A stretch of 64,000 nt of DNA from Isochrysis galbana (taxonomy: Eukaryota > Haptophyta > Isochrysidales > Isochrysidaceae). The notes beneath the pieces are model-generated. The model made no database searches, had not been told where the DNA came from, and saw nothing but the letters and a program-made list of their open reading frames with translations. Location: NCBI GenBank assembly GCA_018136815.1, contig CM030933.1, forward strand, positions 3,619,106 to 3,683,105. The letters run 5' to 3'. The first letter of the stretch is position 1. Each line of letters opens with the position of its first letter. Shown in pieces: positions 32,744 through 43,351 of this stretch. Both the position numbers and the translations under genes were made by a program.

Positions 32744-33974
32744 GGAAGATTGCTTGGTCAACTACTACAAGCCACGAATCGGCTCTCTATCTCGCGTGTG
32801 TTGTCACTTCTTAACCGAGCATAAAGGCGGCCGCCGGAAAAGCACGGTAGCCGTCAGGTGGCAAAGCAGATTGCACCATGCACAATCGTTAAAATGTGTA
32901 ATGTGTAGACTTGCGCTGCGCACATCTTGGTCCTTGGCCTTGTCAATGTTGCGTCAAATGGACGCTAACGCTAACGCTACTATCCCATGTCAAATGTTAA
33001 ATGACCCATGGTAAAGCAAATATCGTCCACGCCCTGGCTGTGGCCACGTAACCTGTCCTGTGTGACCCAATACGCCAGCCACCCATTTCGAATGGGGGAC
33101 ACCAGAGACTGAAACTTAAACCTCAGCGTTCTATTTTTTTTGCCATCCCCCCCCCCCCCCCCGCCCATGGGCGACCCCGAGAGACTTTGATTTTCTGCCG
33201 CCTCCCGCCTCCGATGGGACCCCTAAAAACTCGGAGGTGGAGCGTTCACTTCTTCAGCGCGGCCTTTCCCAACCACAGTATCGCAAGCTCTCCCACAAGG
33301 CACAAGGTGGCTCGCTACTCCACACCAACTGCTACCATGCCAATATGCCCTCATCTACCGTACCTCTCTCACACAAGCCCAACACCAACACAACGCCCCG
33401 AACTCAGGAGCCTCTCTCGGATGAGGAACAAGACGTTCCAGAATCGGATGCCACCTACGACCTCTACCTCTACCCTCCCACATGTAATACATTTTCCCCT
33501 TCCGACACTTGAAGCACGGCCATAACCAAGAGCGCCTGGTCTCGCTTCCGTCGTCGGAGGGCTCGTCGGAGGGCTCGTCGGAGGGCTCGTCGGAGGGCTC
33601 GTCGGAGGGCTCGTCGGGCGGCTGCGGGCTGCGGGCTCTCGTCGCCCTCGGACCAGCTGACGCGGTACGTGGGGGCGCACCCGTCGGGCCGCACGCAGCG
33701 CACGCTCGTCGCGCTCGCCGGCGCCGGCCACCGCTCACTCGCCACGCGGCCGACGCGCACCGGGCCACGCTCGCCGCGCGCGACGATCACCACGGCGTCG
33801 CGGTCCCGCTCGAGCTCGAGCAGCACTCGTCCGTGGGGACGACGGGGAAGGGCGCGAGCGAGTCCACCACCACGTCCACGCTGCACACCCCGGCGCTCCT
33901 CCGCGTCACGCGCCCCATCGTTCTCTCCCCCCCCGCGCGCGCTCTCCACCCAAGATCTGAGGACGCGCGGGTCG
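32744..33974. other. Unassigned region with a 12-bp tandem repeat
   Basis: No confident gene. At 33551-33615 a 12-bp unit (GGAGGGCTCGTC) is repeated five times. On the minus strand it reads DEPS repeats and on the plus strand SSEG repeats. A minus-strand frame at 33470-34060 includes VRCVRPDGCAPTYRVSWSEGDES, and the plus-strand frame ending at 33512 includes EEQDVPESDATYDLYLYP. Either could be an exon, but neither is recognised. 33090-33230 shares blocks with 36110-36330 (CCGAGAGACTTT.., CTCAAGTT/ AACTTAAACCTC), suggesting another diverged repeat. Confidence 0.35.
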
Positions 33975-34160
33975 GGGCCCAAATCTGACAACCTTCCGCA
34001 TGAGGGGGGAGGGGGAGGGGGGGAAACGGGAAAACCAACAACTTTCTGCGGACGCTGCACCGCTTGGGGGGCGAGGGTGCGCGAGCGAGACGACTCCGCC
34101 AGAAAGTTGTTTGGTCCCCCCCTTCACCCCTCACGCGGAACGTTGTCAGATTAGGGGCCC
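33975..34160. mobile_element. MITE-like hairpin element, copy A
   Basis: Terminal inverted repeats: left AATCTGACAACCTTCCGCAT followed by GAGGGG, right CCCCTCACGCGGAACGTTGT followed by CAGATT, the reverse complement with two changes. An inner inverted pair, AACAACTTTCTG and CAGAAAGTTGTT, makes the whole element able to fold on itself. It has no ORF of its own. Confidence 0.8.
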
Positions 34161-34202
34161 TCAGTGTGCGCGGTTTTGTGGCGGGAATGCGCGGTTTTTA
34201 TG

Positions 34203-34383
34203 TGGCCCAAGTCTGACAACGTTCCGCGTGAGGGGGGAGGGGGGGGGGAAACCAACAACTTTCTAGGGACGCTGCGTCACTCGGCGGGGAGCGCTGCGCG
34301 AGCGAGCTGACTCCGCCAGAAAGTTGTTTGCCCCCCCCCCTCCCCCCTCACGCGGAACGGGGTCAGATTTCGAAGAGAGGCCC
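34203..34383. mobile_element. MITE-like hairpin element, copy B
   Basis: Second copy 45 bp to the right: left end GTCTGACAACGTTCCGCGTG plus AGGGG, right end CCCCTCACGCGGAACGGGGT plus CAGAT, inner pair AACAACTTTCT / AGAAAGTTGTT. Same orientation and nearly same length as copy A, so the two look like a tandem pair. Confidence 0.78.
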
Positions 34384-34415
34384 AACGTTCTGCCTTCAGG
34401 CGGCCCCGCGTCGCG

Positions 34416-34652
34416 ATGGCTGCTGCAAGCAATTGCACTGTGCGCTCGGCAAGTCAGTCGGGGGAGGAGGTGGTGTACATGGATCGTTTCATGCCCAAGG
34501 GCGCCAATGGTGGCACCTACGTCGAGATTGGCGCACTCGATGGGCATCGTTTTTCGAACACGAGAGTGCTAAGCAAATGCCATGGATGGCGTGGTCTGCT
34601 GGTGGAAGCCAACCTTCAGAACTACAACCACCTGTTGATGCGCATTTGTTAG
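34416..34652 (+). pseudogene. FkbM-type methyltransferase fragment
   Basis: The 78-residue frame contains GGTYVEIGALDGHRFSNTRV then LSKCHGWRGLLVEANLQNYN, the N-terminal SAM-binding signature of FkbM-family methyltransferases (VEIGA-DG..SNT...GW.GLLVEA...Y). The other half of the domain is missing: a stop follows at 34650, and the next 200 bp contain AATCTTCAGAGGATTTTTTT, which looks like a 3' end of the SINE-like repeat. It is either one exon of a gene whose other exons are not recognisable, or a truncated remnant; the latter seems more likely. It begins immediately after MITE copy B. Confidence 0.6.
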
Positions 34653-34963
34653 TAGCGAAGCGGAGTCCCATAATTAGTAGGTGTGTAGCCCAGAATCTTC
34701 AGAGGATTTTTTTACCATACGAGGAGCTCACGTGACTTGAACATAAAAAGACACATAGACACATACATACGCCTCGCCGCACCCTCAGGGCCTGGGGTTC
34801 TCCATTCGATGGCACGGGAGCTTAAATAAAGTAAGGACTCCTTACCTGGTTACCGGTGTTCGTTCGTTCCGGAGCATCCGACGCCGACGCTCTTCCTTGA
34901 TTTCCTTCTCCCTCCATCTCTCTCTCCCCTCTTGCTCTCGCTACTCAGTTCCGACTCGCACCG
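34653..34963. other. Spacer upstream of secreted protein gene
   Basis: Contains a truncated SINE-like 3' end near 34694 and CT-rich 5' UTR-like sequence just before ATG 34964. No gene recognised. Confidence 0.45.
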
Positions 34964-35650
34964 ATGCTCTACACCATCACCCGCCTCGCCTTCGTCGCTC
35001 TCGCCTTCGCCGGGCCCGTACCGCCGCAAACTGCTGACGCGTACCCCGACCGTACCGTGGCGACCAAGCTTCCCGAGCAGCGGCTCAGCATGGAGGACGT
35101 CAGCACCGCCTTTGGCAATGCTCAAGCGCACGTCAACGACAAGGTTGACGAATTCAAGCAGGGAGTCCTCGACGCGACCGATCCAGCTCAAATTGATCCC
35201 GATGATGTGACCCATCTTATCATGGCCCATCCTGGAGTGGGTGAGGAGAACCAGGAGGCCGTCAGCGCCGCGGTAAATGAACTTCACGGCCACCTTACCG
35301 TGCTCCATAGCCATGGCTTCGTCGACCCAGGTGAGGGCAGGTGGGCTCTCGGCCTGCAAGACTTTGTCAACACCGCACTGCAGTGGTTCGACGCGCATCT
35401 CAAAAGGCCACTTTCGGGAGTTGTGGACAAGATGAGCGAGCAGATGGGGGGCCAAGACCTCTCCTGGGTCATTCCCGCAGTCGAGTCGATGTTTGCTTAT
35501 CTTGCAGAGCTCCTAGGCTCGGCCGCCATTTTCCTCAAGGACCCGTCAATCATCACCGCTTCACAAGCCATTCTCGACCTTGCAAGCGGCGACAAACCTG
35601 ACGTCACGGGCTTCTTCGAGAACGCGATGATCGCCTCGGGCTGTATCTAG
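34964..35650 (+). CDS. Putative secreted protein, family unknown
   Basis: 228-residue ORF from ATG 34964 preceded by a pyrimidine-rich leader. The N-terminus MLYTITRLAFVALAFAGPVP is a good signal peptide, with plausible cleavage after QTADA near residue 26. The mature part is acidic and predicted helical (DVSTAFGNAQAHVNDKVDEF; VNELHGHLTVLHSHGFVDPG), with a hydrophobic stretch AYLAELLGSAAIFL near 185. Only one Cys is present, next to the C-terminus. Codon use is gene-like. I do not recognise the family. A GT following GACCCAG at 35330 could be a donor, so an intron near 35330-35355 cannot be excluded. Confidence 0.6.
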   Translation: MLYTITRLAFVALAFAGPVPPQTADAYPDRTVATKLPEQRLSMEDVSTAFGNAQAHVNDKVDEFKQGVLDATDPAQIDPDDVTHLIMAHPGVGEENQEAVSAAVNELHGHLTVLHSHGFVDPGEGRWALGLQDFVNTALQWFDAHLKRPLSGVVDKMSEQMGGQDLSWVIPAVESMFAYLAELLGSAAIFLKDPSIITASQAILDLASGDKPDVTGFFENAMIASGCI

Positions 35651-36647
35651 GCTTTTGGCTGCAGCCGCGATCCGCTGCTTTTCATTTGCAGTCTCACGTG
35701 AAGCGTATTTGAACGGATCTGGCCTAGATGTGATTGTCCGGTGTCCATCTTGTCTCCATGTGCTCAGTGATTTCATGAATGTGCTTCCAACAGCTGGATG
35801 GCGGCGCTCGCCCGTGGACGCGCGCTATGGCGATCGGCGAGTTCGGCTTGCTCCCCTAAGTATCCCCTCCGGGCGCAAACCTGCCCGTCCTTGTACTGGT
35901 TCCTCCACTTATGTTCTTCGATTGTGGGTTGATGTCGTCACAGCACACCAAACTGTCCCTCATTGGTTAACACAATTTTGATGCGGATTACTCAGCTATC
36001 ATCCGAACGATAGGGCCATGGAGAGCGCTCCGATCCCTTCCTCTCTCGCCGCTTAGGCTTAGGCGCTTAGGCGACGGAGAAAAGCGTACATTTACCACCA
36101 CCGGCAAAAAGGTGCAACTTGAGGTTCCTTTTCGTTTCGTGCTCACGACAGCAAGCAGAGAACCATTGGGGAGCGAGAAGGGCAGGTGTGCGGAGGGGTG
36201 AGGGGAGGGAAGGCAGAGGGGCGGAGGGGAGACTGAGACTGCAACCTCAAGTTCATTTTTTCCCTCCGCCCTCCGCACCACCCCCTTCCATCTTCCATGG
36301 GACCCTGAGAGACTTTTATATTCTTCCCCCCTCCCCGACCCCCCCCCCCCCGCGCTCGCCCACCCCCTCCAGCCCTGGTCTCCAAGTCACGTTCCGTCGA
36401 NNNNNNNNNNNNNNNNNNNNNNNNNNNNNNNNNNNNNNNNNNNNNNNNNNNNNNNNNNNNNNNNNNNNNNNNNNNNNNNNNNNNNNNNNNNNNNNNNNNN
36501 GTGACAGTTGCTTCACTCAAAAATTGGATTGAGTGAAGCTGATCGTGGACCCGTTTCCAAAGCAAGGAGCTGGAGGATATCTCATATCGGAGAGCATGGA
36601 CGCGTCGAAGCAGAAGGACCGTAGTCCTCCATAGAGCAGATCGATCA
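35651..36647. other. Intergenic with assembly gap and diverged repeat
   Basis: No gene recognised. Exactly 100 N at 36401-36500. At 36110-36260 an inverted pair GTGCAACTTGAGGTTCC / GCAACCTCAAGTTC brackets about 130 bp, suggesting a small inverted-repeat element; the block after it (CCATGGGACCCTGAGAGACT) recurs in diverged form near 33166-33190. Confidence 0.5.
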
Positions 36648-38585
36648 TCAGATCGAGATGATCTTTTTCGGAGGCTTGTTTGGTGTCCCAACCATACTGC
36701 TGCTGCTAGTGTTACTGCTGCTCCAGCAATGGCGGCTGGATGATATGGCTGAGGCACCCGTGCCGCCGGTGCACGCCTCTAACGCAGCTTCGCTGCCACC
36801 GTTTTGTTTCACCCTGCCTTTGCAAGCCACATTGGCTCCTGCGGCTGCGCCATCAAGTGGCCATCGATCCGGAATGCTAGCCTGCCTCTTTGGTGCGAGG
36901 CCGAGCGGGGGCACGCGCGGAGCTCCAGGCGCCTTTGGCGGCTCGGGGGAGGGGATCGAATCAAAGCTGCTGCTTTGGTGTGCCAGCATTCCTGTCTTTG
37001 ATCCAAAGCCCTTGTCGGGTGAGGCGCGGTAGGCCGAAGTAGCATGCCTTGGGCTCGCGGCCGACGCAGGCCGCAGGCGGGGACGCGCTGTGGCGGCCCT
37101 GCCCTTCCGTCTCCGCCGGAGAAAGATGATGCAGCAGCACAAGAGCAGGACGAGGGCAGCGGCTCCCCCGCCCGCCCCCGCTATGATGGGAATGGGCAAG
37201 GTGCCTGCTGGAGTCAGCGGGGTTGAAGGGGGCGGTAACGGTGACGGCGATGACTCGGAATAAAAAGGGGGAGGAGGGAGTGGACGTCGAGGAGAGGGGT
37301 TAGGAGGAGGCGCCCCTGCCGGCGGCGGAGATGAGAGTGGCGGGGGCGGTGGAGGCGAGACCGGCGGCGACTGCGGCGGCGGCGGCGGTGGGGGGGCCTG
37401 TGGCGGGTTTCCTTGGGGGGGAGGCGGAGGACGGGGCGGGGGCGGCGAAGGTGATGGCGGTGGCGACGGGGAAGGCGGCGGCAATGGCGAGGGTGGCGGA
37501 GGAGGGGCAGGTGCCGGCGAGGGGGTTGAAGGCGGGGGCGGCGCAGGGGGGCGCGGTGGAGGCGGTGGGGGCGGTGGGGGCGGCGGAGACGGTGAGGGGG
37601 GCGCGAGCGGCGGGGGCAGCGAGGGAGGCTGGGGTGGCGAGGGCGGCGGTGGGGGTGAGGGTGGCGGGGGCGGCGAGGGCGGAGGGGGCGACGGGCGCGG
37701 GGCCGGTGAGAGGGGCAGGGGTGATGGAGGCCATGGAAGCGGCGAATCCAGCAATGGGAGCAGTGGAGGGGGTACTGAAGGAGGCGAAGACGGGATAGAG
37801 GGGAGGATCGAGGGCGGTGGCATCACATTTGGCTGCAGCGGTGATGAGAAGAGGGTTGGTGGGGCAGGCCCAGGTTGCAGAGGGCTTGGATTCAACGGGC
37901 TGCGCGGTGGGACTGCAGGGGACAACGGCGCGGGTGGTGAAGGCGAAGGGTCGGCAGCAGCTGGAGGAGATGGCCGCTGCAGCGAGGGTGCTGGGGGCGA
38001 CGGCTGTGGCGACGACGGCGAGACCACTACGAGAGGGTTTGGAGGCAACAAGGGAGGTTCAACTGGTGGAGCGAGATCTAGGAGACCCTGAGGCGCCGTG
38101 GGCGGCGCGCCATTTGCGCTTGTGGGTGGTAGCGATTCCGTGGGAGCAGGTGACGAAGATGGAGGTGATGGTGCCGAGGGAGATGGCAGGGGGAGCGGCG
38201 AGAGAGGCGGTAAGGGGGGTAGTAACGGGAGTGAAGAAGGGGCCTGCGGCTGCGTCATCGAGGGCGGAGGCGCAGACTGTGGCGAGGGCGGTAGCGGAGA
38301 TGACAACAAGGGCGGTGGCAGCGGCGGGGATAGCGGTGACGCCAGAGGCGGCGGCAGCGGTGGTGGTTGTCCTGCTGCCAGGCTCAAGAGGCTCTTGATC
38401 AGGTCAAGACCCTGCATGCTGCGCCGGTCAGCGGACTGGCGCACTCCGCCTGAACGTGAGTGAGCGGAGAGGGAGCGGCGCCCGTCGAGCGGTAGAGGGG
38501 CGGTAGGGGCATGGATGGAGCGCGCAACGGCGCATGAGAGCCCGCAGAGCAGCGCAGGTAGCCAGAGAGTTGGGCGCTCGGCCAT
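36648..38585 (-). CDS. Extensin-like proline-rich single-pass membrane protein
   Basis: 645-residue intronless ORF from ATG 38585. Signal peptide LWLPALLCGLSCAVARS, then about 400 residues of Pro/Ser-rich sequence with SPPPP-type blocks like those of plant and algal hydroxyproline-rich wall glycoproteins, one transmembrane helix GAGGGAAALVLLLCCCIIFL near residues 465-488 followed by a stop-transfer RRRRKGR, and a roughly 150-residue cytoplasmic tail rich in Ser, Arg and Pro. The layout resembles plant proline-rich extensin-like receptors but no kinase follows. It is probably a cell-surface or scale-associated protein. The antisense Ala/Gly-rich ORFs are shadows. Confidence 0.75.
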   Translation of the reverse strand: MAERPTLWLPALLCGLSCAVARSIHAPTAPLPLDGRRSLSAHSRSGGVRQSADRRSMQGLDLIKSLLSLAAGQPPPLPPPLASPLSPPLPPPLLSSPLPPSPQSAPPPSMTQPQAPSSLPLLPPLPPLSPLPLPSPSAPSPPSSSPAPTESLPPTSANGAPPTAPQGLLDLAPPVEPPLLPPNPLVVVSPSSPQPSPPAPSLQRPSPPAAADPSPSPPAPLSPAVPPRSPLNPSPLQPGPAPPTLFSSPLQPNVMPPPSILPSIPSSPPSVPPPLLPLLDSPLPWPPSPLPLSPAPRPSPPPPSPPPPPSPPPPPSPPQPPSLPPPLAPPSPSPPPPPPPPPPPRPPAPPPPSTPSPAPAPPPPPSPLPPPSPSPPPSPSPPPPRPPPPPQGNPPQAPPPPPPPQSPPVSPPPPPPLSSPPPAGAPPPNPSPRRPLPPPPFYSESSPSPLPPPSTPLTPAGTLPIPIIAGAGGGAAALVLLLCCCIIFLRRRRKGRAATARPRLRPASAASPRHATSAYRASPDKGFGSKTGMLAHQSSSFDSIPSPEPPKAPGAPRVPPLGLAPKRQASIPDRWPLDGAAAGANVACKGRVKQNGGSEAALEACTGGTGASAISSSRHCWSSSNTSSSSMVGTPNKPPKKIISI

Positions 38586-40094
<1,509 letters not shown>

Positions 40095-41652
40095 CCACTG
40101 TAGTGATAGAGCAGCTTGTTGCGATGGCCCGGAATCTTGCGAACCACCCGATCCCCGGGAAGAAAGCGGGTCGGGGAAGCGTGAGCGCGCAACGTGTCAG
40201 CTACAGCGTCAGCCCGGGCAGCGAGCGTGGCATCGAGCGCGGCAGACCATTCGGCCTTGAGGCGACTATGCATCGTCTCGGCGTAGTCACGAATTTCGCG
40301 AGGCAAGGGTGGAGCGGAGGAGTGCGGCACTGGCGGATCAGCCAGTTGAGCGGGCAAGCGAAGCTCGCGACCGTAGAGTAGAGCGGCTGGCGACAAGCGA
40401 GTGATGCGATTCGCAGAGGCGCGCATGCTCATCAGGAAGAATGGGAGATGGTCGACCCAATGGCCGCCGCCTTCATCGGTAGCGCGTGCCATGTTCACGA
40501 GTGTTTGTTGAGCGCGTTCGACCAGTCCCACACTCTCATGGTGATGAGGAGTGCTGGGCCTAAGGTCGGTTCCGGTGCGATCGAGAATCATGTGCGTGAG
40601 TAGACTGGCAAGGTTGCTGCCGGCGTCTGAGCGTAGCTGCCTCGGAACCCCGTGGCGTGCTACAACATTAGCCATAAAGGCGTCGAGTGCGTCTGCGCTA
40701 GAAGGATCTCCGTGGAAGGGGACCGCTTCAACCCAGCGAGTAAGTGAGTTAATAAAAACCAACAGAGCTTGTCGTAACCTTGGACGCCCTCAATGAAATC
40801 GTGCGTCGGAGCCATCGAGACTATATCGCAGTAAACTATGTCAAACGGGTAAATACCAACCTGAGGCCCCTTAGGGTCCGCTGGGTTGCGGAACGGAGGC
40901 TTAGCCAAAGTGCACTCGTGGCACTGGCGCACGTGCGCTGACACGTCAGCGTTAAGGCCCGGCCAAAAGTATCGGTCTCGAAGAAGGCGAGCCATGCGGT
41001 TGTCGCCTAGATGACACAGATGATCGTGAAAGGCCTCGAGGTATGCGCGGCGCATTGAGCGTGGCACATAAAGACACACAGTTTCTCCTCGCCTTCCTTC
41101 GTAGGAACTCGTCTGTAGAGGAGGCCTGACTGTAGCAGACACCGCTTCGACTCCCGGGCTAACCAGCACAGGCGGCGATGGTCTAGGCCGGAAGCAGGCA
41201 ACGCGCCGGTGACGGCCAAGGCAAGTGCGCGACAATCATCGTCGTCGTCTTGCGCTTTCCGCAGCACCGCGATAGTTGGAGTGCCGGTCTCCAAGTAGGA
41301 GAGATTAATTGAGTCCCTGGTGGTGGCGGCCAGCCTTTCGGAACGCTCCTGGGATTGGAGGCTATGGGCGGTGGTGGTGCGCTGACTCGGAGGAATAGCG
41401 GCTACGGTGGTCGCAGCAGCTATCGGCTGCTTCCCCCCTTGCTGAGAATCGGACACCACTGGGGTCCTCTCGTCTGCCGCGACCAGCCGCGAGACGCCAT
41501 CAGCGTCTTTGTGATTAGCCCCGGGTTTGTGCTCGACAGTGAAGCGATATTCGGAGAGTTTGAGGTTCCAACGCATCAAGCGGTCGGAGGCGACGGGTTC
41601 GAGAGAAGCGACGAGGGCGCTACGCTGCGCGTCAAGCGCCGCACAGCGATAG
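40095..41652 (-). pseudogene. Older Ty3/gypsy remnant, pol part (RNase H-integrase)
   Basis: Minus-strand homology to the young element next door. It runs in order from the RNase H C-terminus (LMRWNLKLSEYRFTVEHKPG), through the integrase zinc domain (HDHLCHLGDNRMARLLRDRY ... CHECTLAKPP), to the integrase core (TRWVEAVPFHGDPSSADALD, RQLRSDAGSNLA) up to RVVRKIPGHRNKLLYHYSGP, where it stops before any chromodomain. The parts lie in three frames, so at least two frameshifts occur (near 41085 and 40770). It is diverged from the young element, so it belongs to a different, older insertion. Its right edge is the GATAG target site. Confidence 0.85.
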
Positions 41653-42974
41653 TGTCGAGTCGAGCGCTACCGGAGGGCTCTGAGCCACTCCGTCGCGAGC
41701 GGCACCGGCGGCTAGCGCGGCGCTTTGTCCCTCCTCCCCACCGGGAGTCGGGTGAATGAAATTCTGGACTGGGTCGGGCAACCCCATTCGGGTGTATGGA
41801 CGGGGAACGAACGGCGAACGAAGGGCTGTGGGGCGGCGAGGCGCTCCTAGCGGCCCTAGTGTGTTGGGCTTTAAGAGATTGTTAGACCTACAAAGAACTC
41901 TTCCCTCAGGGAGGGAGCCTAGGCTGCTTGAGTGCAGCGACGCAGCGAACAACGACGGACAAAGAGCCTGAGAACAACAGGATACACCGACTCACGAACA
42001 CACCGGAATCATTCACCCAAACAAAGCAAATTATCAAGCAACCGCGACCCCAAATCACCGATAACTCAAACACGTCGCGAGAGACGGAGAGAGAGAGCGA
42101 GAGAGAGAGAGACTCCGCAGCGACGGCCGGAGCGTGTCTCCGTTGTAACTTCCCACGTAGCGGAGAGTCCGAAGGGGAGCGTCCTGTCGCGCGACCACGG
42201 CGATCACTTTGGATACAGATCGCAACGAGATATCTTCACGACAGAGGAAATCTTGCCGTTGAGCGTGAACCTTCTAGACGCTTCTAACGAACAACCCTGA
42301 GTAGCAACCAAGGGGAAGAAACACCAAAGGGGCCAAGGCTTGCATGTAGCTTGCATCAAGGGGAAAGATTCCCTCACCTAGGAAGCGAACCTACACCGGT
42401 CTCCAAGGGGAGATAGCAAATTAAACCTCAAATCTCGAGCGGCTAGAGCAACCGACTCGCTCGCCAAAACCTTGACCGAGAAGAAAGAAGCAAGGACCTA
42501 CAAGCCAAGGGTAGCGGACCTAGGGAATGTGAGAGGAAGTTTCCGAACGCCAACGCCAAACGCCGAACGCGGGAATTCAACGAAACCCTAACCAGGCCAA
42601 GCAGAACCTACGAAGAACAGGCCTGGACAACAACGAAAGTCAGCAGGTCCCAAGAAAGAACCGGAACCTAACAAGAAACGACAAGCCTTGCAAGAAGCTA
42701 AACAAGCCTTCACAAGGTAACTCGAGAGCCTGAGACAAGCGCGCAGCGAGTGACATGCGACCTGGCTCCTTTGGGTCAAGATTACCCGAAAGGAGGAAAC
42801 CTGGAATCTAGACCTGACAAACAGGCTAGAAGGAACGAAACGAGAACCCGAATTCTAGATCGCTAGGGACGAACCCTACCAACCTAGATGTACCTGAGCT
42901 TCACCGTGTGGCCGCACGACGAAGGACCTGGAAATAAGAGCCTAGAAATCGCATCATCTAGGATGAATGCGACA
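41653..42974 (-). repeat. 3' LTR of the chromovirus
   Basis: 1322 bp, TGTCGAGTCG at the left and GATGAATGCGACA at the right on the plus strand. Matches the 5' LTR including every short ORF it contains. It also carries the beginning of gag, as a duplicate of the 5' LTR. Confidence 0.95.
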
Positions 42975-43351
42975 CCCCCCGACTAAGATCGAGACGTCTC
43001 CCGATGTCGAGCGGTGAACCTGGAAACAGAGACCTGGAACCTGGAACCTGAGCTGACCAGAGGTCAGAATCGGAACAAGAAGCAACGAAACATAGCGAGC
43101 GAAACGTGGAGACAAGAACACCCTTTGGATCCAAAGCGAGCACGAAATCGGCGGCTTAACGCGGCGGCCTCTTTCGTACGCACTGCCCCACCCACTTCTC
43201 CCTTTTACAGGAGCTTTGCTCGGGTGTTGCGCCGGGTGTAGAGCGCAGGCAGCACGCGTTCAGCACCTCCATGATTCGCTCTTGAACTCGGAGCCCTAGC
43301 CGAGGCGTGGGGCTAGCCTAGAGGGACGGGTCCCTTACCCAAGACATGGGA
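42975..43351. other. 3' untranslated region of chromovirus
   Basis: Between the pol stop and the 3' LTR; no ORF with recognisable content. The end next to the LTR is the polypurine-tract-like GGGGGG (minus strand). Confidence 0.6.

Noticed and set aside
37300-38463. Ala/Gly-rich ORFs overlapping the proline-rich gene on both strands.
   Set aside because: Frame shadows of SPPPP codons; the 645-codon ORF has signal peptide, TM helix and tail, the others do not.
41928-42300. 119- and 122-codon plus-strand ORFs duplicated at 53865-54237.
   Set aside because: They are identical in both places because they lie in the two LTRs, antisense to the element; no motif suggests a separate gene.
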